A stretch of DNA of 56,671 bases from Tessaracoccus sp. (lineage in GTDB: Bacteria; Actinomycetota; Actinomycetes; Propionibacteriales; Propionibacteriaceae), in contig NZ_JADJNP010000007.1 in the NCBI RefSeq assembly GCF_016714275.1, positions 1 to 56,671 of the forward strand, read 5' to 3'. The translations under genes were made by a program, and so were the position numbers. A model generated the notes under the pieces. The model searched no databases. It was not told the origin of the DNA and saw only the letters and a program-made list of their open reading frames with translations. Of the stretch, positions 46,461 to 55,807 are shown piece after piece (position 1 is the stretch's first letter; each line of letters begins with the position of its first letter).

Positions 46461-47879
46461 ATGCCTGTCGACACCAAGCACCCAGCCTACGAGGGCGCCG
46501 CTCGCCTCTGGGCGAAGTGCCGCGATGTCGTCGCCGGCCAGGAGGCCGTCCACGCGGGCGGCAAGACCTACCTTCCCCAGCCGTCTGGCTACAGCACGTC
46601 GGAGTACGAGGCGTACAGGGACCGCGCGCTCTTCTACAACGCCACGGGGCGCACCGTCGACGGCATGAGCGGGCTCGTGTTTCGCCGCCCGCCGGCGGTC
46701 GAGCTCCCGGCATCCGCCGAGTTCCTGCTCGCCGACGTCGACTCGGGCGGCACGCCGCTGCTCACGCTGTGCGAGAAGACCGTCGATGATCTGCTCGTGA
46801 CGGGCCGCGTCGGGCTGCTCGCCGACTACCCCACGATCCCGCCGGGCGCGACGGCTGCCGATGCGCGCAGCGCCGGCGCGCGGCCGCGCGTGCGGATGTA
46901 CCGCGCCGAGGACATCATCAACTGGCGCGTGGACGAGGTGCGCAACCGCTGGCAGCTCACGCTGGTCGTGCTTGCCGAGTGCGCCGAGATCAGGAAAGAC
47001 GAGTTCACGGCCGAGCGAGTCGAGCGCATGCGTGTGCTGTCTCTGGCCAGCGGCAAGTACGAAGTGTCGCTGTGGCAGGAGAACGAAAGCACGCACGAGT
47101 GGGTTCCGGTCAACGAGCCGCAGCAGCCGCGCATGAACGGCAAGCCGATGGACTTCATCCCGTTCGTGATCTGCGGGCCGATGGGCTCGGCGCCGGGCGT
47201 GGTCAAGCCGCCGATCCTGGACATGGTCAACGTCAACCTGTCGCACTACCGCACGACCGCCGACTACGAGCACGGGCTGCACTTCACGGGGCTGCCGACA
47301 CCCATCGTGACCGGGCACAGCTTCGAGCAGGGCGAGACGTTCGCCCTGGGGTCGTCCATCGTCAAGGCGTTCGCGAACCCGGACGCCAAAGTGTTCTTCC
47401 TGGAGTTCGCCGGCGAGGGCCTCACGAACCTGTCCAAGCGGCTCGAGGAGAAGGAGCAGATGATGGTCTCGCTGGGCGCGCGCATGCTCGCGTCCCAGCA
47501 GCGCGGCGTCGAGGCGGCGGAGACGGCGGCGATTCACCGTTCGGCCGAAAACAGCGTGCTCGCGTCGCTGGCCAATGCCGCCGGGGGCGCGCTCACCGCG
47601 GCGCTGACCTGGTGCGTGCAGTGGACGGGCTCGCAGGAACCCGCGCGCGTGCCGCTGAACACCGACTACCTGCCCACCGGCCTGTCCGCGCAGGAACTGA
47701 CCGCACTCGTGGCCGCGTGGCAGTCGCGGGCGATCAGCCACGAGACGCTGTACGACAACCTGCAGCGCGGCGAGATCGCGCAGCAGGGCGTCATGTTCGA
47801 CAGCGAGCGCGAGCGCATCGACGCCCAGGGCCCGGCGCTCGGTAGCCTCGGAGGGCAGGGCGCCGCCGGGGCAGCGTGA
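46461..47879 (+). CDS. Portal protein (DUF4055-like)
   Basis: A 472-residue protein one base after the terminase stop. It opens MPVDTKHPAYEGAARLWAKC and has RVRMYRAEDIINWRVDEV, LDMVNVNLSHYRTTADYEHG, FTGLPTPIVTGHS and KRLEEKEQMMVSLGARMLAS, all typical of DUF4055 phage portals. Position and size confirm the twelve-mer connector role. A glycine/alanine-rich tail ends at a stop that overlaps the next start. Confidence 0.9.
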   Translation: MPVDTKHPAYEGAARLWAKCRDVVAGQEAVHAGGKTYLPQPSGYSTSEYEAYRDRALFYNATGRTVDGMSGLVFRRPPAVELPASAEFLLADVDSGGTPLLTLCEKTVDDLLVTGRVGLLADYPTIPPGATAADARSAGARPRVRMYRAEDIINWRVDEVRNRWQLTLVVLAECAEIRKDEFTAERVERMRVLSLASGKYEVSLWQENESTHEWVPVNEPQQPRMNGKPMDFIPFVICGPMGSAPGVVKPPILDMVNVNLSHYRTTADYEHGLHFTGLPTPIVTGHSFEQGETFALGSSIVKAFANPDAKVFFLEFAGEGLTNLSKRLEEKEQMMVSLGARMLASQQRGVEAAETAAIHRSAENSVLASLANAAGGALTAALTWCVQWTGSQEPARVPLNTDYLPTGLSAQELTALVAAWQSRAISHETLYDNLQRGEIAQQGVMFDSERERIDAQGPALGSLGGQGAAGAA

Positions 47880-48997
47880 TGGCCTCGGTCAACGACGTCA
47901 TCCGCGACCATGTCATCGGCCACCAGGTCGACCTGACGCACTACGCAAACGGCGTCGTGGAGCGAATGATCGCGATCCTGAACCGGACGGACAAGGATCT
48001 GTTCGCGCAGTTGACCTCGGCGCTCGAGCAGATGGATGCCGCATCGTTCACGGCAGACCGCCTGGAGGAGCTGCTAACCTCGGTGCGAGTGCTGAACCGC
48101 CAGGCGTACCTGAAGATCGAGCGAGAGCTGACCACGGAGCTGCGTGCGTTCGCCGATGTCGAGGCGCAGTTCCAGTACGAGCTGTTCACCGAGCCCATGC
48201 CGCCCAGGGTGCTCGCCAACGTCACCGTCGCGACGGTGAGCGCAGAACAGGTCTACGCGGCCGCGCTGGCGCGACCCTTCCAGGGCCGGCTGCTGCGCGA
48301 GTGGGCAAGCGGAATCGAGGCCGACCGGATGGTGCGCATCCGCGACGCGATCCGCACGGGCTACCTGGAGAACCAGTCCATCGGCGAGATGGTCAAGCGC
48401 ATCCGCGGCACGCGCGCGAACAACTACGCGGACGGGCTGCTCGAGATCGACCGGCGCCACGCGGAGGCCGTGGTTCGCACGGCGGTCTCGCATACGGCCG
48501 GGTTCACGCGCGACAGGTTCCAGGAAGCAAACGCCGACCTGATCAAGGCGGTGCAGTGGCTCTCGACGCTGGACAACCGGACGACGCCCATCTGCATCAT
48601 CCGCGATCGCAAGGAGTACACCAACGACTCCGAGCACAGGCCGATCGGGCACAAGATCCCGTGGCTGGGCGGGCCTGGTGCGGCGCATTGGAATTGCCGG
48701 TCGACCAGTACCGTCGTGTTGAAGTCCTGGCGCGAGATCGGGCTGAACATCGATGACTTCCCAGAATCGACCCGTGCGAGCATGGATGGCCAGGTGGCGG
48801 CGGAAACGACCTATCCGCAGTGGCTCGAGCGTCAGAACGCCGGGCGGCAGGACGGCGTGCTGGGCCCGACGCGTGGCGCGTTGCTGCGCAGCGGCGGCCT
48901 GAAGGTGGAGCAATTCTTCAACGACAAGGGGCGGTTCCTGACGCTCGAGCAGCTGCGCGAGCGCTCGCCAGGAGCGTTCCGGCGGGCCGGCGTATGA
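47879..48997 (+). CDS. Phage head morphogenesis protein (MuF-like)
   Basis: A 372-residue protein from ATG 47879. Helical N-terminal half, then the MuF core HAEAVVRTAVSHTAGFTRDR, WLSTLDNRTTPICIIRDRKE and HWNCRSTSTVVL. The conserved C-x-x-x-D and H-x-x-C-R-S segments identify the family. MuF proteins are minor head components injected or used in capsid assembly. The standard order portal-MuF-scaffold-capsid is kept. Confidence 0.87.
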   Translation: MASVNDVIRDHVIGHQVDLTHYANGVVERMIAILNRTDKDLFAQLTSALEQMDAASFTADRLEELLTSVRVLNRQAYLKIERELTTELRAFADVEAQFQYELFTEPMPPRVLANVTVATVSAEQVYAAALARPFQGRLLREWASGIEADRMVRIRDAIRTGYLENQSIGEMVKRIRGTRANNYADGLLEIDRRHAEAVVRTAVSHTAGFTRDRFQEANADLIKAVQWLSTLDNRTTPICIIRDRKEYTNDSEHRPIGHKIPWLGGPGAAHWNCRSTSTVVLKSWREIGLNIDDFPESTRASMDGQVAAETTYPQWLERQNAGRQDGVLGPTRGALLRSGGLKVEQFFNDKGRFLTLEQLRERSPGAFRRAGV

Positions 48998-49004
48998 TCG
49001 CCGG

Positions 49005-49247
49005 GTGACGAAACTCCACGTCATCCCTGGAACGCCGCCCCCGGACACGCCGGCCGAGCGCGTGCGCAAGCGCATTCGTGCGATGCCCAAGCCGCCGAGC
49101 ATGTTGCAGTGCCATCGATGTGGTGGCCGAGAGGTCATCCAGACCAAGATCGGCGTGCTGTTCCACAACGGCAAGCTGAAGGGCGGCACGGCGCAGATCC
49201 TGTGCGCGTCCTGCTTTCTGAAGGGCGAGCGCGTCGTGCTCGTCTGA
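49005..49247 (+). CDS. Small zinc-ribbon protein (80 residues)
   Basis: GTG 49005 gives MTKLHVIPGTPPPDTPAERV and a zinc ribbon with CHRCGG (MLQCHRCGGREVIQTKIGVL) and CASC (AQILCASCFLKGERVVLV). Phage ribbon proteins of this kind lie near head genes in many siphoviruses with unknown role. Confidence 0.72.
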   Translation: MTKLHVIPGTPPPDTPAERVRKRIRAMPKPPSMLQCHRCGGREVIQTKIGVLFHNGKLKGGTAQILCASCFLKGERVVLV

Positions 49248-49306
49248 CGCTCGGGCTTGCTGCGCGAGCGCGATTGTCCGCGCCGCGCGGAGCCACGAGG
49301 GCCACC

Positions 49307-50062
49307 ATGAAACGCACCTACGGGTGGAAGCCGGACGTTCCGGACCACCGCGACCATGAGTTCGTCCTTCCCAGGGCGGTGCATCTGCCCAGCTACGTCG
49401 ATCGCATCGGCCTGGGCAACCCGATCGAGGACCAGGGCGCGCTGGGCAGCTGCACCGGCAACGCCACGACCTCGGCCATGGAGATCGTGACCAGCGTATC
49501 GGCGCGCTCGCGGTTGATGGCCTACTACAACGGCCGTGCGCTCGAGGGCACGACGCGCCAGGACGCCGGCTGCATGATCCGCGACGTGGTCAAGGGCGTG
49601 CGCCGCTGGGGCGTTGGCGCCGAGGCGCTCTGGCCGTACAACATCGCCCGCTTTCGGCTCAGGCCGCCCGCGAAGGCGTACATCGACGGCGACGCGACTC
49701 GCACGCTGCTCGGGGGCTACCAGCGCGTCACCGGGCTGGACGGCCTGCGCACGGCGCTGGCTCAGGGCTTGCCGGTGATCTTCGGGTTCAGCGTGCCGGA
49801 CTTCTTCGAGAGCAACGAGGTCGCGCGCACGGGCTGGGTGCGGCTGCCGAAGGATGACGACGTCATGCTGGGCGGGCACGCGGTGCTCGCCGTCGGCTAC
49901 GACGAGCGCGCCGAAACGGGAGCCACCGAGCCCTTCGTGTGGGTGCGCAACTCGTGGGGCAGCGCGTGGGGCAAGGACGGCTACTTCGCGATGCCGTACG
50001 GCTGGTTCACCGATCGCCGCAGGCTCGTCGATGACCTGTGGGTTCTGGTGCCCGCTGCCTGA
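49307..50062 (+). CDS. Papain-like (C1 family) cysteine peptidase
   Basis: A 251-residue protein from ATG 49307. The catalytic set is clear: Gln43 and Cys49 in EDQGALGSCTGNATTSAMEI, His191 in MLGGHAVLAVGYD, Asn215 in VWVRNSWGSAWGKDGYF. There is no signal peptide, so it acts in the cytoplasm or virion. It lies between the MuF gene and the scaffold, where a prohead protease would be expected, and no serine-type prohead protease was found. A role in scaffold or capsid cleavage is a reasonable guess; a role in the injected virion is another. Confidence 0.85.
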   Translation: MKRTYGWKPDVPDHRDHEFVLPRAVHLPSYVDRIGLGNPIEDQGALGSCTGNATTSAMEIVTSVSARSRLMAYYNGRALEGTTRQDAGCMIRDVVKGVRRWGVGAEALWPYNIARFRLRPPAKAYIDGDATRTLLGGYQRVTGLDGLRTALAQGLPVIFGFSVPDFFESNEVARTGWVRLPKDDDVMLGGHAVLAVGYDERAETGATEPFVWVRNSWGSAWGKDGYFAMPYGWFTDRRRLVDDLWVLVPAA

Positions 50063-50069
50063 CGTCTTG

Positions 50070-50141
50070 CGCAGCGAGGACAACCGGTAAGTCGCCGGGC
50101 CCATTACCCGGAGGAAGGCGGTTCGATTCCGCCCGCTGCAA
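50070..50141 (+). tRNA. Initiator-like tRNA-Met (anticodon CAU)
   Basis: A 72-base cloverleaf: acceptor CGCAGCG/CGCTGCA, D-stem GACA/AGTC, anticodon stem CCGGG/CCCGG with loop CCCATTA (anticodon CAT 50102-50104), variable AGGAA, T-stem GGCGG/CCGCC with loop TTCGATT, discriminator A, then CCG. It bears three initiator marks: an unpaired C1 and A72, three G-C pairs in the anticodon stem, and A11-T24. Position 33 is C, not the near-universal U. The full CCA end is not encoded. Located between the peptidase and scaffold genes. Confidence 0.82.
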
Positions 50142-50152
50142 CCGAACACCTG

Positions 50153-50176
50153 CAGGCCCACCACCGCGCGGGCCTG
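50153..50176 (+). terminator. Weak hairpin after the tRNA
   Basis: CAGGCCC at 50153-50159 pairs with GGGCCTG at 50170-50176 over a ten-base loop and is followed by TTGCATTT. Could end transcripts or help 3' processing of the tRNA. The T-run is poor. Confidence 0.4.
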
Positions 50177-50254
50177 TTGCATTTGGCGGCCCGCCAGGCG
50201 GCGCCGCGGCCAAAGGCCAGCTTCTCAACTCGATCCCAAGGGGGTCAATCCATC

Positions 50255-51016
50255 ATGCCCATCTGGAAACAAGCGCTGCTGCGCAGGCTCCACAAACCCG
50301 AAGACGACGCAGGTGGCGGAGGCGGTGGAGGCGGGGGCGGCGGTGACGACGTCCAGGCCAAGATCGACGCCGCGGTTGCCGCTGCGGTCACCGGACTGAA
50401 GGCCAAGAACGGCGAGCTCCTCGGCAAGGTCAGGGAGCAGGCGGACAGCCTGAAGCGGTTCGATGGCATCGACCCGGACGCCGTGCGCAACATCCTCAAG
50501 CGCTTCTCGGACGACGAAGAGGCCGCGTTGATCGCCAAGGGCGAGGTCGATAAGGTCCTCGAGAAACGCACTGAGCGCATGCAGGCCGACTTCAACAAGA
50601 AGCTGGCCGAAGCGGAGTCGCGAGCCGAGGCCAACGCCAAGCGCTCGAAGACCTTTGAGGCCCGGGTTCTGGACGCAGCCATCCTGAAATCCGCCACGAA
50701 GGTAGGCATCCACGAACACGCCGTCGAAGATGCGCTGTTCCGTGGCCGCTCCATGTTCGTACTCGACGACGATGGCAACGCAGTGCAGCTCGGAGAGGAC
50801 GGCAAGCCGGTGCTCGGCAAGGACGGGAAGTCGCCGTTCACGCCCGAAGAGTGGCTCGAAGGCATGAAGGAAAAGGCTCCGCACTGGTTCCCGGCTTCGG
50901 GTTCGGGCGGCGGGGCAGGGGGCTCCGGAAGCGGCGGCCACCAAAGCGCTCAGGAACTCATGAAACTCTCGCCCGTCGAACGGCTGAACGCCGCCAGGGG
51001 GGCTCAACGCAAATAG
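50255..51016 (+). CDS. Scaffolding protein
   Basis: A 253-residue protein from ATG 50255, directly before the capsid gene. A run of 11 glycines near residue 20 is followed by a helical, charged region (LLGKVREQADSLKRFDGID, TERMQADFNKKLAEAESRAE) and a glycine/serine linker before a helical end (SAQELMKLSPVERLNAARGA). This fits a scaffolding protein with coiled-coil core and C-terminal capsid-binding helix. The peptidase upstream could digest it. The poly-glycine tract may vary in length. Confidence 0.82.
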   Translation: MPIWKQALLRRLHKPEDDAGGGGGGGGGGGDDVQAKIDAAVAAAVTGLKAKNGELLGKVREQADSLKRFDGIDPDAVRNILKRFSDDEEAALIAKGEVDKVLEKRTERMQADFNKKLAEAESRAEANAKRSKTFEARVLDAAILKSATKVGIHEHAVEDALFRGRSMFVLDDDGNAVQLGEDGKPVLGKDGKSPFTPEEWLEGMKEKAPHWFPASGSGGGAGGSGSGGHQSAQELMKLSPVERLNAARGAQRK

Positions 51017-51026
51017 GTGATCCACC

Positions 51027-51953
51027 ATGGCACTGACTCTCATCGAAGCCGCCAAGAAATCGACTGGCGACGTGGTTCGTTCGGCAATCATCGAGATGTA
51101 CGCCGGCTCGTCCAGCGTCCTGTCCGTCCTTCCGTTCGAGGACATCGCGGGCAATGCGCTCAAGTACAACCGCGAGGCGAGCCTGCCCGGCGTCGGCTTC
51201 CGTGGCGTGAACGAGTCGTACACGCCCTCGACCGGCGTGCTCAACCCGATGACCGAAGCACTGGTCATCGCCGGCGGCGATCTCGACGTCGACAAGTTCA
51301 TCGTCGATACGATGGGCGCCAACCAGCGCTCGACGCACGAGGCGATGAAGGTCAGGGCGCTCGGGCTGGCCTGGACCGCGAAGTTCATCAAGGGCGACAC
51401 CGCCTCCGATCCGCGCGAGTTCGACGGCCTGCAGTCGCGTGTCATCGGTGCGCAGAAGATCGTCGCCGGGTCGACCGCGAACGGTTCGGCGCTCTCGCTC
51501 GCCAAGCTCGACGAGGCGATCGATCAGACGCTGAACCCGACGCACCTGCTCATGAACCGTGCGATGGCGCGCAGAATGTCGGCCGCTGCACGTACCACTT
51601 CGGTGGGTGGGTACATCACCTACACGACCGACTCGTTCGGGCGCCGGATCATGGCGTACAACGACCTGCCGATTCTGACGGTCGACCTGGACCACACGAA
51701 CACGGCGATCCTGCCGTTCACCGAGGCGGCCTCCAGCGGCACGTCGACCGCCACGTCGATCTACGTGCTCAGCATCGGCGGCGACGGCGTGACGGGCCTG
51801 CAGAACGGCGGGATGGACGTGCGCGACCTGGGCGAGCTGCAGACGGCACCCGTCTACCGCACGCGGGTCGAGTGGTACAACGGGATCGCCGTGTTCAACG
51901 GCCGTGCCGTGACCCGCCTGTGGTCCATCGCCGACGCCGCCGTCGTCGCCTGA
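51027..51953 (+). CDS. Major capsid protein
   Basis: A 308-residue protein from ATG 51027. MALTLIEAAKKSTGDVVRSA, REASLPGVGFRGVNESYTPS, GGDLDVDKFIVDTMGANQRS and RVEWYNGIAVFNGRAVTRLW match HK97-fold capsid proteins of the kind next to DUF4055 portals. No N-terminal delta domain seems present, matching the separate scaffold gene. It should be the most abundant virion protein. Confidence 0.9.
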   Translation: MALTLIEAAKKSTGDVVRSAIIEMYAGSSSVLSVLPFEDIAGNALKYNREASLPGVGFRGVNESYTPSTGVLNPMTEALVIAGGDLDVDKFIVDTMGANQRSTHEAMKVRALGLAWTAKFIKGDTASDPREFDGLQSRVIGAQKIVAGSTANGSALSLAKLDEAIDQTLNPTHLLMNRAMARRMSAAARTTSVGGYITYTTDSFGRRIMAYNDLPILTVDLDHTNTAILPFTEAASSGTSTATSIYVLSIGGDGVTGLQNGGMDVRDLGELQTAPVYRTRVEWYNGIAVFNGRAVTRLWSIADAAVVA

Positions 51954-51988
51954 TCGGCACCCCCACACCAATCTGAGGAGTTCACACC

Positions 51989-52402
51989 ATGAACCCGTAT
52001 GGCAATTTCACGTACGACGACGCCCTGTCGCTCAAGGACGCCGGGCTCGTCGCCACCACGACCACGGAGTCGACCATCGTCGACCTGGGCGAGGGCCTGT
52101 TCGACGGTTACCTCGTGCTCGAGGTGACCGCCGTCGAGGTCGCGACCGGCGACGAGATCTACGACGTGTGCCTGGAGGGCTCGACGGTCAGCGGCATGGC
52201 CTCGGGCTCGGTCTGCCTGTCGCGCATCAAGCTCGGCAACGCCCCGGCACCGGCGGACGCGGACACCGACGTGGGCCGCTTCGTCGTCCCGGTGCGCAAC
52301 GAGCAGAACGGCACGCTGTACCGCTACGTCCGCATCTACACGGCCGTCGCGGGCACCGTGGCGACGGGGATCAACTTCTCCGCATTCCTGGCGAAGGACT
52401 GA
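51989..52402 (+). CDS. Capsid cement protein (Bbp16-like)
   Basis: A 137-residue protein from ATG 51989 (TGAGGAG upstream). The sequence KDAGLVATTTTESTIVDLGE GLFDGYLVLEVTAVEVATGD (two parts) with VRIYTAVAGTVATGINFSAF at the end follows the Bbp16 capsid cement plan, first seen in Bordetella phage. Such proteins cap capsid three-folds. Position after the capsid gene supports it. Confidence 0.78.
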   Translation: MNPYGNFTYDDALSLKDAGLVATTTTESTIVDLGEGLFDGYLVLEVTAVEVATGDEIYDVCLEGSTVSGMASGSVCLSRIKLGNAPAPADADTDVGRFVVPVRNEQNGTLYRYVRIYTAVAGTVATGINFSAFLAKD

Positions 52403-52405
52403 GCC

Positions 52406-53041
52406 ATGCAACGCCTCGTGGAAACATCCGAGGCGGTCAATGCGAACGTGCGTCGGGTCAAGCACATTGACCTCGACGCCGCTTCGCAGACTGCTGAAGT
52501 TGGGAAGGTCCCTGCGGCCGCCTCCCCCTACGTCGTTGCCACGGAGTACGGCGACAGCCTGATCCACCGTACCGTTCTCGCGTGCACCGCGCTGCCGATC
52601 TCGGTGGCCGACGACGCGGGCGTGGCGCAGTACGGCGGCGTCCAGGTCTACACGTTCCCGGAGGGGCTGATCGCCTCGCTGGGCGCCATCATCAGCGGCA
52701 ACCTAACGATGGGCGTGACCGGGACGTTCATCGACGCATTCACGGGCGTCAACGCGCTCGGGTCTGCGGTCGCATCCACTGGCGCCACGCTGGTCGGCAC
52801 CGAAGCCACGTGGCTTCAGTCGACGGCCAACGCGACGGCAGCTGCGAAGGTCGCGGCGATCAGCTCGGTGAGCATCGCCACCCAGCTGACCGAGTCGGGC
52901 GGGCGCGTCTATGACGGCACCGCAACGGCCGCGCCGATGTTCCTGAACTTCGCCATTGCGGACGACGCGTCGCACACGGCGGGCTCTGGGACGTTCACCG
53001 GCACGATCACGTTCGCGTGGCTCAAGGTGGGAGACAAGTGA
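52406..53041 (+). CDS. Capsid-associated/decoration protein (211 residues), intact copy
   Basis: ATG 52406 follows the cement gene by three bases. The protein begins MQRLVETSEAVNANVRRVKH and then is mostly beta (RTVLACTALPISVADDAGVA, YGGVQVYTFPEGLIASLGAI, FTGTITFAWLKVGDK). Trimeric-looking alternation of small and hydrophobic residues suits a virion surface component. The left contig end carries a broken second copy. Confidence 0.75.
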   Translation: MQRLVETSEAVNANVRRVKHIDLDAASQTAEVGKVPAAASPYVVATEYGDSLIHRTVLACTALPISVADDAGVAQYGGVQVYTFPEGLIASLGAIISGNLTMGVTGTFIDAFTGVNALGSAVASTGATLVGTEATWLQSTANATAAAKVAAISSVSIATQLTESGGRVYDGTATAAPMFLNFAIADDASHTAGSGTFTGTITFAWLKVGDK

Positions 53042-53235
53042 TGTTGCGAACCGTCTATGACGCCGAAGGCCGCGAGCACACCGTCGAGGCCATCGATGCG
53101 CGCGAGTATCTCGCGACGGGGCTGTACTTCGCCGAGCCTCCCGCGCCGCCGGTCGAACCGATCGGATCGAAACTCCCGGATCCCGACCCTTCGGCCGAGC
53201 CCGACAAGTCAGAAGCCAAATCGAGAAAGGGTTGA
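53041..53235 (+). CDS. Small structural-region protein (64 residues), right copy
   Basis: Same protein as at 520-714 and probably the authentic one: its ATG overlaps the stop of the intact decoration gene. Charged N-terminal half with DAREYLATGLYFAEPPAPP, then a proline/aspartate-rich disordered end (PDPDPSAEPDKSEAKSRKG). Possibly a flexible linker or an assembly factor. Confidence 0.7.
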   Translation: MLRTVYDAEGREHTVEAIDAREYLATGLYFAEPPAPPVEPIGSKLPDPDPSAEPDKSEAKSRKG

Positions 53236-53255
53236 CCCGAAAGGGCTGAATCACC

Positions 53256-53693
53256 ATGGCTGACAACCTCGCCGCGGTCGCAAATGCCGGCAAGATCCTC
53301 GCTGCGGACGACATCGCTGGCGTCCTGTACCCGCGAAGCAAGCTCGTGATCGGCGCGGACGGAACGAACGACGGCGACGTGTCGGCGACGAACCCACTGC
53401 CGACCAAGACGCACGGACCGGCCTCGGGCGCGGTGAGCAGCGTCTCTGCAAGCGCGAGCGCGATCACCATCCTGGCCGCGAACTCCTCGCGCCGAGGTGC
53501 CCTCGTGTTCAACGACAGCACCGCAACGCTGTACCTGTACCTGTCCGGTACGGGGACGGTCACGCCGTCCCTGTTCAGCGTGAAGCTGGCCGCCGGTGAG
53601 GCGTTCGCGCTTGGCGAGGGCGAGTACACGGGAATCATCACCGGGATCTGGTCGAGCGCGACGGGTGCCGCGCGTGTCACGGAGATGACCTGA
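53256..53693 (+). CDS. Decoration/fibre-associated protein (145 residues), intact copy
   Basis: ATG 53256 gives MADNLAAVANAGKILAADDI, with GSKLVIGADGTNDGD-like segment and then a C-terminal domain (SASAITILAANSSRRGALVF NDSTATLYLYLSGTGTV, two parts; GEYTGIITGIWSSATGAARV). That ANxxRxGAxxxNDSTAxLYLxLG pattern is one I recognise from phage virion surface proteins, often head or baseplate. The stop overlaps the start of the fibre gene. Confidence 0.75.
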   Translation: MADNLAAVANAGKILAADDIAGVLYPRSKLVIGADGTNDGDVSATNPLPTKTHGPASGAVSSVSASASAITILAANSSRRGALVFNDSTATLYLYLSGTGTVTPSLFSVKLAAGEAFALGEGEYTGIITGIWSSATGAARVTEMT

Positions 53694-55807
53694 TGCAGAT
53701 CATCCGACGCTTCATTGGCCCGACGGACACCGCGTACAACAGCGACAGGCTGGGCGGCAGTGCCGCGGCTGACTACCTGCTGGGGCTGACAGCCGCGTCG
53801 CTGTTCCTGGGCGTCAGCGCGCAAGCAGCGGACAGCGCGAGCTTGGCGGGTCGAGCGCGGCAGCGTACCAGCTTGCCCTGGTTAGCGGGACCAACATCAA
53901 GACGGTCGGCGGCGCGTCCCTGCTCGGCAGTGGTGACGTCTCCGTCGGTGGGGCGACATGCTCCTCCGGCACCGCGCGGCGGCCAAGGCCGCGGGGTCTA
54001 CGCTATTACTCAAAGGCTCGCCTCCGGCATCACGCTCACGCCGCGGCCGTCGCCCGGAACGACGACGCCCGCCCTGCCGGGGTCCAGCGGCACGCTCGCG
54101 CTCACGAGCGACATCCCGTCCCTCTCAGGGTACGAGACGAGCGCGCACGCCTCGTCGACGTACCAGACGCTCGCGGGGATGAGCGGGTACCTGACGACCT
54201 CTGGGACGGCGGCGGATTCGAGCAAACTCGGCGGGACGGCCGCCGCGTCCCCTCCCAGCCTCGCGGCCGCCTCCCCGTCCCGGCCAGCGCTCAGGCGGCC
54301 GACAGCGCCCTGCTCGGCGGCCACGCGGCCGCGTACTTCCAGACCGCACTGATCTCCGGCACCGACATCAAGACGATCAACTCCGCGTCGCTGCTCGGGT
54401 CTGGAAACGTGACGCTCGCCACGCTCGGCGCGAACACGTTCACGAGCACGCAGACGATTCCGGCGACAACGTACCAACGTCCATCGGACAATTCATCGTT
54501 CAGCTGGCTGTCTCTAACGCCTGCATCAGGTCGCACCTACGAGGCGCCGTTTCAACTCAATATTGGAGGAGCGACTTTTAGCAGTGAATGGGACCCGGTG
54601 ATGTATTTCGGGTACAACGCCGACGGTGCTGTTTCGAGCGAGCCCGCGTTCCGCTGGGTTATCGAAGGCAACTACAACACCGGGACCGAACGAGAGTTTG
54701 TGAAGCGTGGGAATACGTCGATACCGCTGCGAATGTGTGGCGTCCGATTTTCGTGTACCGCAACAGCCACGACCACGACGGGCGGCGGAAACATTGGGGT
54801 GGCCCAACAACGAGTACCTGTATCTCCAAGGAACGCGCGCGGCTCCGCTGACGTTCACGCTCAAGCCGAAGAACTCAAACCAGCCGGCGCAGATTTGGGT
54901 CCAAGGACTAGGAACCGGAAACAACACGAACCAGTTCCTGAAGATCGCAGGCGGCAGCAGCGATTCGAACGCAGCATTCATTCGCTTGGGCGGAAACACC
55001 TGCACGACTGGCGATGGGCGGCAACTACGCCGAAGGTTCTGCAACTCGGTGCTGGCGCCCCGTCGACGCACCGCAGGAACTACCTGCTGGCACGATTGTG
55101 ATGCTGGCCGGCGCGACCAACTCGAGTATTTCCGCCTGCAGTACACGGCAAGGTGGTACTGAACAACGACAGTGCGCGTCGTATCAACTTGATGTCAATG
55201 GATCACTGGCGGGGCAGATTTCCGCAGATGTCCTACGGCGGCCGGTGGATTTAGGTTCAAAAGGGCGCACGACGAAGGGGATGTATCTCCAAACGACGAA
55301 CCTGCGGCAGGCAGCAATGTGCTGGTGCTTCAGTCGGCAAACGGAATTGATGTTGGGATCGGTGGCGGACAGATCAGGGTCAAGTCAAGCGTCGGGTTCG
55401 GGTTTGCGTCAGGCGGCCCGGATGACTCCGTCGGCGACACGCTGCTCTACCGTGACGCCGCCGGCACCCTCGCCCAGCGCACGGGCGAATGCGCAGACGC
55501 TGCGGGTGTACCGTGGATGGACTGACGGCTCGAACGTTCCCGAGTTGAAATCCGGATGGAACCCGACGAGGCCTGTCCAATGCGGTAGGGATAGGGACCG
55601 GAAGCAAGGGAAATGTCGCGTTCGGGACCGCATTGGCGACGAGTGCAAACCGTGGGCTACATCATGGTTCCTGGGTCGCCGGAACCGCTACTGGAGTTCC
55701 TGCCGACATCCCGACGGGGGCAAGCACCCGGTCGTGTACGACACCACAAACAAGAAGATCTGGCGTCTGGCGACGGCGGGTGGATCTGGACCGCGGCGCT
55801 TACTTGA
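53693..55807 (+). pseudogene. Large fibre gene, right copy, frame broken in its 3' part
   Basis: ATG 53693 and the first 50 codons are sound (DTAYNSDRLGGSAAADYLLG, SLFLGVSAQAADSASL). Indels from about 53850 onward disrupt it, with short in-frame islands matching the left copy's intact half (1172-3263). The stop is at 55805-55807. Use this copy for the 5' end and the left copy for the 3' end. Residues about 55-100 remain unsure because both copies are poor there. Confidence 0.82.
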
